Assembly: GCF_011305535.1 (NCBI RefSeq)
Contig: NZ_CP049905.1
Coordinates: 940,001 to 1,004,000, forward strand
Source of the DNA: Diaphorobacter sp. HDW4B
GTDB lineage: Bacteria; Pseudomonadota; Gammaproteobacteria; Burkholderiales; Burkholderiaceae_C
Length of the DNA: 64,000 bases
Direction: 5' to 3'
Shown: positions 41,486 to 50,555 of the stretch, piece by piece
How the letters are laid out: each line of letters opens with the position of its first letter
Numbering within the stretch: the first letter of the stretch is position 1
The notes under the pieces: model-generated
The model's input: only the letters and a program-made list of their open reading frames with translations
Told to the model about the DNA's origin: nothing
The model's database searches: none
Made by a program: the position numbers and the translations under genes

Positions 41486-44400
41486 GGAGCTTCTCCCAAG
41501 CGGCGTTCTTCTTCCTCTTGCTCGGGATGGTGGAGCTTCACTGGCGGCAGACCGCGCTTGACACGCCAGCGCTCCACCCAGCCTTCAAACGTCAGATAGA
41601 TCACCGGCGTAGTGAACAGCGTGAGCAACTGGCTGACGATCAAACCGCCCACCAAAGTCACGCCCAGCGGATGGCGCAGCTCGCTGCCCACGCCTGTGCC
41701 CAGCATCAGCGGCAAAGCGCCGAGCAAGGCCGCCAGCGTGGTCATCAGGATCGGACGAAAGCGCAGCAGACAGGCCTGGAAGATCGCATCGTGCGCGTTC
41801 TTGCCTTCCTCGCGTTGGGCCTCCAGCGCGAAGTCGATCATCATGATCGCGTTCTTCTTGACAATGCCGATCAGCAGCACGATGCCGATGATGGCGATGA
41901 TGTCGAGATCGAGCCCGAACAGCAGCAACGCAAGCAACGCCCCCACTGCGGCAGACGGCAAGGTCGAGAGAATCGTGACCGGGTGGATGGTGCTTTCATA
42001 CAGCACGCCCAGCACGATGTACATGGTGACAACCGCCGCGAGCACGAGCAGCAGCGTGCTCGACAAGGACGCCTGGAACGCAAGCGCCGCGCCCTGAAAG
42101 TTTGCATCGACCGAGAGAGGCAACCTGGCTTCGTCGCGCATGGTCTTCATCACGTCCTGCACCGCCTTCACCGCATGGCCCAGCGACACACCGGGCGCTG
42201 TGTTGAACGAGATCGTCGCGGCAGGCAGCTGCCCCACGTGGTTCACCGACAGCGCCATGCTGCGCTCTTCGATGGTGGCAACCGATGTGAGCGGCACCGG
42301 AGCACCAGCGGACGAAGCGACATAGATGGACTGCAGCGCTTCGGGCCCGATCTTGAATTGCGGGGCGACTTCCAGCACCACGCGATACTGATTCGACTGC
42401 GTGAAGATCGTGGAGATCAAGCGCTGACCAAACGCGTTGTACAACGCCGTGTCGATGCCCGACACCGTCACACCCAGACGACTGGCCTGCGCACGGTCGA
42501 TCTTCACATAGGCCTGCTTGCCCTGGCTCTGCAGATCGGTGCTCACATCGAGCAACTGGCTCAGGCCCTGCATGCGTGTGACCAGTTCCTTGGTGCTCGA
42601 AGACAGCACATCCATGTCGGGCGAGGACAGCAGCAACTGGTACTGCGTGCGCGCCTGGCGGTCTTCGATGGTCAGGTCCTGCACGGGTTGCGCGAACAGG
42701 CGAATGCCCGGCACCTGATTGGCATCGTCGGACAGGCGGCGCACCACAGCCGCCACGCCATCACGCTGCGCATGCGGTTTCAGATCGATCAGCAGACGGC
42801 CCGTGTTGAGCGTGGTGTTCGTGCCGTCCACGCCGATGAACGACGAGATGGATTGCACGGCCGGGTCCTTGAGCAACTGATCGACCAGCGCCTGTTGACG
42901 CTCGCCCATCGCGGCAAACGAGATCGATTGATCGGCCTCGGTCGTCGCCTGAATCGTGCCGGTGTCCTGCTCGGGAAAGAAACCCTTGGGCACGGCAAAG
43001 TACAGCAACACGGTGACTGCGAGCGTCGCCAGAAAAACGATCCAGGTGAGGCCGCGATGATCGAGCACCCAGCTCAGCATGCGGCCGTATTTTTCGATCA
43101 TGCCGTCGAAGAATCGACCCGTGGCGTTGTACAGGCGGCCATGGCTTTCTTCGGGCGTGTGCTTGAGCAGACGCGCGCAGAGCATGGGCGTCAACGTGAG
43201 CGAGACGATGGCCGAGATCAGGATGGACACGGCCATGGTGATCGCGAATTCGTGGAACAGACGCCCCACCACATCGCCCATGAACAGCAACGGAATCAGC
43301 ACCGCGATCAGCGAGATCGTCAGCGAGATGATGGTGAAGCCGATCTGCTTGGCGCCCTTGAGCGCGGCCTGCATGGGTGGCTCACCCTTCTCCACATAGC
43401 GTGCGATGTTCTCGATCATCACGATGGCGTCGTCCACCACAAAGCCGGTGGAAATCGTGAGCGCCATGAGCGTCAAATTGTTGATCGAAAAGCCCGCGAG
43501 ATACATCACGCCGAAGGTGCCGACCAGCGACAGCGGCACGGCAAAGCTCGGAATCAACGTGGCCGATGCGCTGCGCAGAAAAACGAAAATCACCGCCACC
43601 ACCAGTGCAATCGCGAGGAACAATTCCACCTGCATGTCCTCGACCGATGCGCGGATCGTCACCGTGCGGTCGGTGAGGATCTGCACGTCGAGCGATGCGG
43701 GCAAGGTTTCCTTCAACTGCGGCAGCAGCGCCTTGATCGCATCGACGGTCTGGATCACGTTCGCGCCGGGCTGGCGACGGATGTTGAGAATCACCCCGGC
43801 TTGCGCGCCCTGCTCGGGATTCGCGGCCCATGCGGCGAGACGCGTGTTCTCGGCCTCGTCCACCGTGTTCGCCACATCGGACAGACGAATCGGGTTGCCA
43901 TTCTTGAACGCGATGACGAGATTGCGGTACTCCGATGCGGATTGAAGCTGGTCGTTCGCATCGATGGTCGATGCGCGGTCCGGCCCGTCGAAGCCGCCCT
44001 TCGCGCCCTTCACGTTGGCGGCGGCAATGGCGGAGCGCACATCTTCCAGCGTCATGCCGTAACTGGCCAGCGCCGTGGGATTGGCCTGAATGCGAACCGC
44101 AGGACGACGCCCGCCCGCAATCGCCACCAGCCCCACGCCCTTGACCTGCGAGAGCTTGGGCGCAAGGCGGTTCTCGACCAGATCATTGACGCGGATGACG
44201 GGCAGCGACGGCGAGGTGATGGCAAGCGTGAGAATCGGCGCATCCGCCGGATTGACCTTGCTGTAGGTCGGCGGCATGGGCAGGTCGCTGGGCAGCAGGT
44301 TCGAACCTGCGTTGATGGCCGCTTGCACCTGCTGCTCGGCCACGTCCATCGACATGTCGAGCGAAAAACGCAGGCTGATGACCGACGCACCGCCCGAGCT

Positions 44401-44649
44401 GACGGACGACATCTGGTCGAGCCCCGGCATTTGCCCGAACTGGCGCTCCAGCGGCGCGGTGACGTTCGAGGTCATCACGTCCGGGCTCGCGCCGGGATAG
44501 AGCGTGGTGACTTCGATGGTGGGATAGTCGACCTGCGGCAGCGACGAAATCGGCAGCAGGCGGTAAGCCAGAACGCCCGAGATCAGCACCGCCACCATCA
44601 ACAGAATGGTGGCAATGGGCCGCAGGATGAAGAGACGCGAGAGATTCAT
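41482..44649 (-). CDS. mdtB: RND multidrug efflux permease (MdtB/MuxB-like)
   Basis: Partner permease of the one above. The 1055-residue protein starts [20 protein letters not shown], has the same twelve-helix layout and the Asp pair in [17 protein letters not shown]. It differs in its C-terminus, which ends in a charged tail ([15 protein letters not shown]). The stop overlaps the mdtC-like start (ATGA). It follows the periplasmic adaptor gene by 60 bases. In E. coli the order is mdtA-mdtB-mdtC; the same order holds here. Confidence 0.93.
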   Translation of the reverse strand: MNLSRLFILRPIATILLMVAVLISGVLAYRLLPISSLPQVDYPTIEVTTLYPGASPDVMTSNVTAPLERQFGQMPGLDQMSSVSSGGASVISLRFSLDMSMDVAEQQVQAAINAGSNLLPSDLPMPPTYSKVNPADAPILTLAITSPSLPVIRVNDLVENRLAPKLSQVKGVGLVAIAGGRRPAVRIQANPTALASYGMTLEDVRSAIAAANVKGAKGGFDGPDRASTIDANDQLQSASEYRNLVIAFKNGNPIRLSDVANTVDEAENTRLAAWAANPEQGAQAGVILNIRRQPGANVIQTVDAIKALLPQLKETLPASLDVQILTDRTVTIRASVEDMQVELFLAIALVVAVIFVFLRSASATLIPSFAVPLSLVGTFGVMYLAGFSINNLTLMALTISTGFVVDDAIVMIENIARYVEKGEPPMQAALKGAKQIGFTIISLTISLIAVLIPLLFMGDVVGRLFHEFAITMAVSILISAIVSLTLTPMLCARLLKHTPEESHGRLYNATGRFFDGMIEKYGRMLSWVLDHRGLTWIVFLATLAVTVLLYFAVPKGFFPEQDTGTIQATTEADQSISFAAMGERQQALVDQLLKDPAVQSISSFIGVDGTNTTLNTGRLLIDLKPHAQRDGVAAVVRRLSDDANQVPGIRLFAQPVQDLTIEDRQARTQYQLLLSSPDMDVLSSSTKELVTRMQGLSQLLDVSTDLQSQGKQAYVKIDRAQASRLGVTVSGIDTALYNAFGQRLISTIFTQSNQYRVVLEVAPQFKIGPEALQSIYVASSAGAPVPLTSVATIEERSMALSVNHVGQLPAATISFNTAPGVSLGHAVKAVQDVMKTMRDEARLPLSVDANFQGAALAFQASLSSTLLLVLAAVVTMYIVLGVLYESTIHPVTILSTLPSAAVGALLALLLFGLDLDIIAIIGIVLLIGIVKKNAIMMIDFALEAQREEGKNAHDAIFQACLLRFRPILMTTLAALLGALPLMLGTGVGSELRHPLGVTLVGGLIVSQLLTLFTTPVIYLTFEGWVERWRVKRGLPPVKLHHPEQEEEERRLGEAP

Positions 44650-44709
44650 GTGGGCTGCCCGTTGTGGTGCTGGTGCTGCGTTGGTGGCCAGTGGCTACGC
44701 ATCACCGGT

Positions 44710-46254
44710 TCAACGGCTGGCCGCAGATGCCGGCGCTGCGGCAGGCGCTTCATGCGATGCGCCACCAGCCCCACCACCACGCGGGCCGGATGCGCCGGAT
44801 GCGCGCTCGCGCGGTGCGGAGGCTGCGCCTTCGGGGCCACTGGCACCACCACCTGCGGCATTGCGCTCCTCGCGCATTTTCTGGAAGAAGGCCTTGCGCT
44901 CTTCGGGCGTCATGTTCGCCACCTTGGCACGCACTTCGGGTGGCAGATTGCGCGGCATGCGCGGCGCACCGGCCGCGTTCTGCACGGCTTGATCCACCTG
45001 ATTGACCTTGTCAGATGCAATGATGGAAACCTGCGCGCCTTCGCGCAGGCGGTCGATGCCGTCGGTCACCACGCGGTCGCCGGGCTGCAGATCACCACGC
45101 ACGCTCACGCGGTCGCCATCGGTCACGCCCACGGTGATCTTGCGCTGGGTGACGGTGTTGTCATCCTTCACCAGATAGACGTAGTTGTTCTGCACCGCGG
45201 TAACGGGCACGGTGACCACGTTTTCCAGCAGGTTGACCTGCAGCTTCACGTTGACAAACTGGTTGGCGAACAGCTTGGCGTCCGCGTTGTCGAACGCTGC
45301 CTTGGCCTTGACCGTGCCGGTGGTCGTGTCGATGGTGTTGTCGAGCGCGTTCAGCTTGCCTTTGGCGAGCATCTGTTTCTGGTCGCGGTCCCACAGCTCG
45401 ACCGGCAAATCCTGCTTGTCGGCGATGCGGCGCGACAGCGTGCTCACATGCGCCTCGGGCAGCGAGAACACCGCGTCGATGGGCTTGATCTGTGTGATCG
45501 TGACGAGGCCGTTGGCATCCGACGCGTTCACCACATTGCCCAGATCGGCCTGCCGCAAACCCAGCCTGCCGGAGATCGGCGCGGTCACTCGCGTGTAGCT
45601 CAGTTGCAGCTTGGCGGCGTCGACCTGCGCCTTGTCGGAGGCGACCGTGCCTTCATATTGACGCACCAGCGCGGCCTGCGTGTCGACCTGCTGGTTGGCG
45701 ATCGAATCCTGCGCCTGCAATTCCTTGTAGCGCTGCAAGTCGAGCTGCGCGTTCTTCAACAGCGCCTGATCGCGCTGGTAAGTGCCCTGCACTTGGTCGA
45801 GGGTCGCCTGAAAGCTGCGTGGATCGATTTCTGCCAGCAACTGCCCGGCCTTCACATCGTCGCCTTCCTTGAAATGCAGCTTGATCAGCTCACCGCTCAC
45901 CTTCGCCCGCACGACGGCCGTGGCACGCGCGCTCATGGTGCCGATGGCGTTGACCAGCACGCGCATGTCGCGCTGATCCACCACCCCCGCCGAAACCGGC
46001 TGCGCCTGCGATCCGCCCTGCGCGCCACGTGGTCCGCTGCGGGCTCCGGCAGCCCCACCGGCAGTAGGCGCACCCGCCGCCGCTGTGGATGTACCCGCCG
46101 CATTCTTCTTCTGATACAACCAGTACCCGCCCCCCGCCGCCAACGCGATGGCCGCCACGGCCACAATCAGCCCGGTTCGCGCTCGGCCCCTTGAAATCGA
46201 CTGGGAACGGGCATATGGAACGTTGGATCGGGCTGGGAGTGGGCGATAGGGCAT
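44710..46254 (-). CDS. mdtA: RND periplasmic adaptor (MdtA/MuxA-like) with C-terminal extension
   Basis: Membrane-fusion protein that joins the RND permeases to the outer-membrane channel. The 514-residue protein has one N-terminal membrane anchor (about residues 28-46), a Gly/Ala-rich linker, a lipoyl/barrel-sandwich region (VSGELIKLHFKEGDDVKAGQ) and a coiled-coil hairpin. After the usual end (GAQVSIIASDKV) comes an unusual tail: a MTPEERKAFFQKMREE helix and then an Ala/Gly/Ser/Arg-rich end. I use the ATG at 46254 (MPYRPLPARSN). It is the first gene of the four-gene efflux operon. Confidence 0.9.
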   Translation of the reverse strand: MPYRPLPARSNVPYARSQSISRGRARTGLIVAVAAIALAAGGGYWLYQKKNAAGTSTAAAGAPTAGGAAGARSGPRGAQGGSQAQPVSAGVVDQRDMRVLVNAIGTMSARATAVVRAKVSGELIKLHFKEGDDVKAGQLLAEIDPRSFQATLDQVQGTYQRDQALLKNAQLDLQRYKELQAQDSIANQQVDTQAALVRQYEGTVASDKAQVDAAKLQLSYTRVTAPISGRLGLRQADLGNVVNASDANGLVTITQIKPIDAVFSLPEAHVSTLSRRIADKQDLPVELWDRDQKQMLAKGKLNALDNTIDTTTGTVKAKAAFDNADAKLFANQFVNVKLQVNLLENVVTVPVTAVQNNYVYLVKDDNTVTQRKITVGVTDGDRVSVRGDLQPGDRVVTDGIDRLREGAQVSIIASDKVNQVDQAVQNAAGAPRMPRNLPPEVRAKVANMTPEERKAFFQKMREERNAAGGGASGPEGAASAPRERASGASGPRGGGAGGASHEAPAAAPASAASR

Positions 46255-46309
46255 GTGTGCCTTGGTAGGTCGAATCTTGCCGAATGATAGCCACGCGCTG
46301 TAAACCATT

Positions 46310-46317
46310 GGTTAACC
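46310..46317. promoter_or_regulatory. Palindrome in the mdtA/anbu divergent gap
   Basis: GGTTAACC is a perfect 8-base palindrome, and the surrounding AACC-ATT-GGTT-AACC shows nested symmetry. It lies in the 151-base gap between two divergent genes and could be an operator. The sequence is short and may be chance. Confidence 0.25.
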
Positions 46318-46405
46318 GACAGTTTCCCTTTTGTCAGCGCGGCAAACGTCCAAAGTGCGGGCCGACTACACTTGCGGTTTTCCGATTTTTATTTTCTGCA
46401 CTGTT

Positions 46406-47233
46406 ATGACGTACTGCGTCGCCATCAAGCTCAACGCCGGGCTGGTTTTTCTCTCCGATTCCCGCACCAACGCAGGCCTCGACCAGATCAGTTCCTTTCG
46501 CAAGATGATGGTCTATGAAAAGGTGGGCGACCGCTTCATGGTGCTGTTGTCCGCTGGCAACCTGAGCATTTCCCAGTCCGTGCGCGAAATCCTGCAGGTC
46601 ACCAAGCTGCGCGCACACGACGATGAAGAGCCGATCACCATCTGGAACGCCACCAGCATGTTCGACGTGGCCCGCGTGCTGGGCGCCGCCGTGCGCCGCG
46701 TCTACGAACGCGACGGCGAGGCGCTGCAGCGTTCGGGCGTGGACTTCAACGTCTCGATGATCATCGGCGGCCAGATTCAGGGCGAAGGCATGCGCCTGTT
46801 CCAGGTCTATTCCGCAGGCAACTTCATCGAAGCCACGGCCGAGACCGCCTACTTCCAGGTGGGCGAATCCAAATACGGCAAGCCCGTGCTCGACCGCGTG
46901 ATCACGCCGGAAACTCCACTCGACGAAGCCGCCAAATGCGCGCTGGTGTCGATGGACAGCACCTTGAAGTCCAACCTCTCGGTCGGCCTGCCGCTCGATC
47001 TGGTGGTCTACGAAGAAGGCACGTTCTCGTCGGACAAAATTGTTTGCATTGACGAATACAACCCCTACTTCCGCATGGTCCACGAGACTTGGGGGCAGCG
47101 CCTGCGCCAAGTGTTCGACAGCATAGAAGACCCGGCTTGGCACGGCGGCGTCACCGAGGTGCCGATCCGCGTCGATCCCCATCGCAACCGTCACCTCAAG
47201 AAGATCACCAGCCCCGACGAAAAGCTGATTTGA
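46406..47233 (+). CDS. Anbu-type proteasome-like peptidase
   Basis: A 275-residue member of the proteasome/HslV superfamily, Anbu (ancestral beta subunit) branch. After removal of Met, Thr1 of TYCVAIKLNAGLVFLSDSRT would be the N-terminal nucleophile. Asp17 (SDSRT) and Lys32 (RK) complete the expected proteasome-type triad. The ATG at 46406 is chosen because it places Thr at position 2; no ribosome-binding site is obvious. A reading from 46331 would bury the Thr. Some Anbu genes sit with transglutaminase-like, alpha-E and ATP-grasp genes; none are here. An alpha/beta hydrolase follows after 5 bases. Substrate is unknown. Confidence 0.88.
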   Translation: MTYCVAIKLNAGLVFLSDSRTNAGLDQISSFRKMMVYEKVGDRFMVLLSAGNLSISQSVREILQVTKLRAHDDEEPITIWNATSMFDVARVLGAAVRRVYERDGEALQRSGVDFNVSMIIGGQIQGEGMRLFQVYSAGNFIEATAETAYFQVGESKYGKPVLDRVITPETPLDEAAKCALVSMDSTLKSNLSVGLPLDLVVYEEGTFSSDKIVCIDEYNPYFRMVHETWGQRLRQVFDSIEDPAWHGGVTEVPIRVDPHRNRHLKKITSPDEKLI

Positions 47234-47238
47234 GCCCC

Positions 47239-48069
47239 ATGCCATCCTCCAAACCGGTCATCGTCTTCGCGCACGGCAACAGCTTTCCCGGCAGCACCTA
47301 CAACGTGCTGCTGAACGACCTGCGCCAGCGCGGCTTCGACGTGAGTGCGGTGGACCGCTTCGGCCACGAGGAGCGCTACCAGGTCACCAATAACTGGCCC
47401 AATCTGGTCCAGCAACTGGCCGACTTCGCCACCGAACAGGTCGAGCGCACAAGCCAGAAGGTCTACCTGGTTGGTCACTCGCTGGGCGGCATCCTGAGCC
47501 TCATGGCAGCAGCGCGCCACCCGCACCTCGCATGCGGCGTGCTGCTCATCGACTCCCCCATCATCAGCGGCTGGCGCGCCAACGCGCTCGACGTGGTCAA
47601 GCGCACGCAGATGGTCGGCTCCCTCTCCCCAGGAAAAATCAGCCGCGCCCGCCGCAACACCTGGGCCAGCACACAGGAAGCCTTCGACCACTTCCGGAGC
47701 AAAAAAGCCTTCGCCCGCTGGGACGAACGCGTGCTGCGCGACTATGTGGAACACGGCTTGGTGGACAGCGCAGGCAAACGCGTTCTGGCATTCGACCGCG
47801 CCGTGGAAACAGCGATCTACAACACGCTCCCCCACAACCTTGCCCCCATGCTCAGAAGGCACCCGCTGCAATGCCCAGCCGCTTTCATCGGCGGCCTGGA
47901 ATCCGTGGAAATGCGTCAGGTCGGAATGACGCTCACCCAACGCGTCACCGAAGGCCGCATCATGATGATCGACGGCAGCCACCTGTTCCCGATGGAGCAA
48001 CCCCACACCACTGCCGCAGCAGTGGAAGCGTCGCTACGCAATATCGCCGAAATCAGCAAGCGCCGCTAA
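47239..48069 (+). CDS. Alpha/beta hydrolase
   Basis: A 276-residue alpha/beta-hydrolase fold protein with an N-terminal strand (VIVFAHGNSFPGSTY, oxyanion HGN motif), the nucleophile elbow GHSLGG (Ser about residue 82), a likely acid in the later region and the catalytic His in DGSHLFPMEQP near the end. Substrate is not predictable; esterase or lipase activity is plausible. It begins 5 bases after the Anbu stop, so the two are probably one transcript. No signal peptide, so it is cytoplasmic. Confidence 0.88.
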   Translation: MPSSKPVIVFAHGNSFPGSTYNVLLNDLRQRGFDVSAVDRFGHEERYQVTNNWPNLVQQLADFATEQVERTSQKVYLVGHSLGGILSLMAAARHPHLACGVLLIDSPIISGWRANALDVVKRTQMVGSLSPGKISRARRNTWASTQEAFDHFRSKKAFARWDERVLRDYVEHGLVDSAGKRVLAFDRAVETAIYNTLPHNLAPMLRRHPLQCPAAFIGGLESVEMRQVGMTLTQRVTEGRIMMIDGSHLFPMEQPHTTAAAVEASLRNIAEISKRR

Positions 48070-48073
48070 AAAA

Positions 48074-48097
48074 GCATCTCGCGACGTCGCGAGATGC
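48074..48097 (-). terminator. Perfect palindrome with U-tract (minus strand)
   Basis: GCATCTCGCGAC and GTCGCGAGATGC form a perfect 24-base palindrome. On the minus strand it is followed by TTTTTTAGC. It would therefore stop read-through from uppP into the convergent hydrolase gene. On the plus strand no U-tract follows it. Confidence 0.6.
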
Positions 48098-48303
48098 AGC
48101 ACGAGCGAAGCAAAGTGCCGTAACCACCTCCCCCAAACTGACTTCCGGCGGTTGTCCGAGCGAAGCGCCTACGGCGCGAAGTCGAGTTCTGCCGGAGGTA
48201 TTCAAAGCGATTTTTGGTGACTTTTTGGCGCAAGCAAAAAGTTACTGCCCCGCCGGGGGCAGTCCCGGCCTCCGCCCTTAAAAGAGAGTAGAGGCAAAAA
48301 TCA
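48098..48303. repeat. Structured intergenic element, REP-like
   Basis: Between two convergent genes lie several inverted repeats. ACTTTTTG (48220-48227) pairs with CAAAAAGT (48235-48242), and ACTGCCCC (48244-48251) with GGGGCAGT (48256-48263) over a GCCG loop. A looser pair, ACTTCCGGCG and TGCCGGAGGT, flanks 48141-48200. I recall similar sequence dispersed between genes in Comamonadaceae, but this window has only one clear copy. No gene is seen in it. Confidence 0.55.
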
Positions 48304-49140
48304 TCAAGCCTCAGACCAAGAAACCACCCCAGTCCAAGCAGTCACCAAAACAATCACACCAAACACAATCCGGTAATAAGCAAACGGCACAAAGCTGTTG
48401 GAGCTGATGTACTTCAGCAACCACCGCACACACAGCCAAGCGCTGACAAACGAAAAAACCAGCCCCACAGCAAACAACGGAATATCCGCCGTGGAGAGCA
48501 ACGCCCGCTCCTTGTAGAGGCTATACACCCCCGCCCCGATCAGCGTAGGAATCGCCAAAAAGAAAGAAAAGTCTGTAGCCGTCTTGCGCGAAAGGCCAAG
48601 AAACATGCCCCCGATGATCGTCGCACCGCTGCGGCTGGTGCCCGGAATCATCGCCAGACACTGCACCAGCCCGACCTTGAGCGCATCCATCACGGTCATG
48701 TCGTCCACGGAGTTCACCCGAATGGCACCGGCACCACTCGCGCTGCGCTTTTCAGCCCAGAGAATGATGAAGCCGCCCAGAATGAAAGTAGTGGCCACCA
48801 CATAAGGCGTGAACAGATGCGCCTTGATGAACTTGCCGAAAATCAGCGCCAGCACCACGGCGGGCAGAAAGCCGACGATCACGTTGAGCGCGAACTTCTG
48901 CGCGCGGCGCTCGGTGGGCAGCTCGACGATGGTGGACTTGATGCGTTCCCAGTACACCAGGATCACCGCGAAGATTGCGCCGGTCTGGATCGCTATGTCG
49001 AACACCTTGGCCTTCTCGCCGTGAAACCCGAGCAGCGCGCCCGCAAGAATCAAATGGCCGGTCGATGAGATGGGAAGGAATTCGGTCAGGCCCTCGACCA
49101 CCCCCATGATGGCGGCCTTGAGCAGCAAAAGCAGATCCAC
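48304..49140 (-). CDS. uppP: Undecaprenyl-diphosphatase
   Basis: UppP (BacA) dephosphorylates undecaprenyl diphosphate in the inner membrane, recycling the lipid carrier of peptidoglycan, and gives low-level bacitracin resistance. The 278-residue protein has about eight membrane helices and the family motifs [18 protein letters not shown] (about residues 15-32) and [10 protein letters not shown]. The start is GTG at 49140. It is divergent from the MFS gene across 164 bases and convergent with the hydrolase. Confidence 0.95.
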   Translation of the reverse strand: MDLLLLLKAAIMGVVEGLTEFLPISSTGHLILAGALLGFHGEKAKVFDIAIQTGAIFAVILVYWERIKSTIVELPTERRAQKFALNVIVGFLPAVVLALIFGKFIKAHLFTPYVVATTFILGGFIILWAEKRSASGAGAIRVNSVDDMTVMDALKVGLVQCLAMIPGTSRSGATIIGGMFLGLSRKTATDFSFFLAIPTLIGAGVYSLYKERALLSTADIPLFAVGLVFSFVSAWLCVRWLLKYISSNSFVPFAYYRIVFGVIVLVTAWTGVVSWSEA

Positions 49141-49304
49141 GTTGTTATCCTGAATGCAGGCTAGGAAAGAAGGAAGTGCTGATTATGTGCGTAGCGCGTA
49201 ACGCAAAGTTCCTGCACCTAGCGTATTGCCCCATGCGGAGAGTAAGCATTTGCAGCACACTGGCAGACTAGGCCCACGCTCGCGGCCTGCCATCGCTGCA
49301 TTCC

Positions 49305-50555
49305 ATGTCTGCTGACAACCCACCAAAAACATCCGACACCTCCGTGGTGTGGCCCATGCTGCTCGCGCTCACTGCGGGCTTTGCGCTGAGCAACGCCTAC
49401 CGCACCGTCGCCGCGATTCTGGGCACGCCGCTGTCGCAGGAGCTTGGCTTGTCGCCACAAGCACTCGGCATTTTTGCGGGCAGCTTTCACTTCATGTTCG
49501 GCGCGATGCAGCTGTTCATGGGCATTGCCATCGATCTCTGGGGCGTGCGCCGCACAGTGCTCTGGGCTTCACCGCTCGCGATTGCGGGCGCGGTGCTGTC
49601 GGCGGCGTCACCCAACTATGGCGTGCTGCTGATCGGACAAGCCATGATCGGCGTGGGCTGTGCGCCAGCGTTTCTGGCCTGCACGGTGTTCATCTCGCGG
49701 CATTTCCCGGCATCGCAATTCGCGTCCGTCTCCGGCACGGCCATGTCGATCGGCGTGCTGGGCATGCTGTTCACCGGCACGCCGCTGGCCTGGCTGGTGC
49801 AGAGCACCACTTGGCGCGTGGGCTTTGCGGTGCTGGCGGTGATGTCGGTTCTGGCCTGGCTGTTCATCTGGCGCGTGGTGCACGAGCCCGCACTGCCCGA
49901 TGAAGCCAACTTGCGCAGAGAAACCATAGGCCAGGCGATTGCACGCTTCGGCTCGCTGTTCATGATTCCCCACACCTGGGGCATTGTTGCGCTGGGCTTC
50001 ATCGGCTACGCGGCCTTCATCAGTCTGCGCGGGCTGTGGCTCGGGCCGCTGCTGATCAGCCGCTACGACTTCTCGCTGGTGCAAAGCGGCAATGTCGCAC
50101 TGGTGCTGTCGCTCGTCGCGCTGTGCGGCCCGATGGTGTTTGGCCGTATCGACCCCGGCCCCGAAACACGCAGACGCTGGCTGGTCACCTGCACGCTGAT
50201 CTTCGCGGCGCTGTTTGCTTTCATCGGTTTCTCGCACAACGCCTGGGCCAATATCGCAGCGGCGCTCGCGGTCGGCTTTTTCTCGGGCTATCTGATCCTG
50301 CAATATGCCGACGTGCGCAACGCCTACCCCGCCGCCCTCACCGGTCGCGCCATGGCCGCATTCACGATGGCAATGTTTCTCGGCATCGCCGCCATGCAAT
50401 GGTTCACCGGATTGGTCGCATCGATGGCGCAAGCACGCGGGCTCGAGCCGTTTGGCCCGGTGATGTTCAGCATCTCGGCCTTGCTGGTGCTGGGTGCGCT
50501 GGCCTTCACCTTGCTGCCCTCGCCACCCAAGACCGCCACCGCACTTCAGAGCTGA
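49305..50555 (+). CDS. Major facilitator superfamily transporter
   Basis: A 416-residue membrane protein with about twelve predicted helices in two six-helix halves. The MFS loop motif is seen in weak form (GIAIDLWGVRRTVLW, between helices 2 and 3). The substrate cannot be assigned. Its end overlaps by 10 bases the end of the convergent FAD monooxygenase gene; uptake of an aromatic substrate for that enzyme is possible but only by association. The ATG at 49305 begins MSADNPPKTSD. Confidence 0.87.
   Translation: MSADNPPKTSDTSVVWPMLLALTAGFALSNAYRTVAAILGTPLSQELGLSPQALGIFAGSFHFMFGAMQLFMGIAIDLWGVRRTVLWASPLAIAGAVLSAASPNYGVLLIGQAMIGVGCAPAFLACTVFISRHFPASQFASVSGTAMSIGVLGMLFTGTPLAWLVQSTTWRVGFAVLAVMSVLAWLFIWRVVHEPALPDEANLRRETIGQAIARFGSLFMIPHTWGIVALGFIGYAAFISLRGLWLGPLLISRYDFSLVQSGNVALVLSLVALCGPMVFGRIDPGPETRRRWLVTCTLIFAALFAFIGFSHNAWANIAAALAVGFFSGYLILQYADVRNAYPAALTGRAMAAFTMAMFLGIAAMQWFTGLVASMAQARGLEPFGPVMFSISALLVLGALAFTLLPSPPKTATALQS

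Noticed and set aside
41518..46194. A very long plus-strand open frame (over 1,500 codons) opposite the efflux genes
   Set aside because: It is antisense to the mdtA- and mdtB-like genes. The high-GC codon pattern of the real genes leaves an open frame on the other strand. The product is rich in His, Arg and Gln and matches no family.
48112..48190. Possible promoter or small gene in the convergent gap after the hydrolase
   Set aside because: Only short frames with no ribosome-binding site; the repeats explain the structure better.
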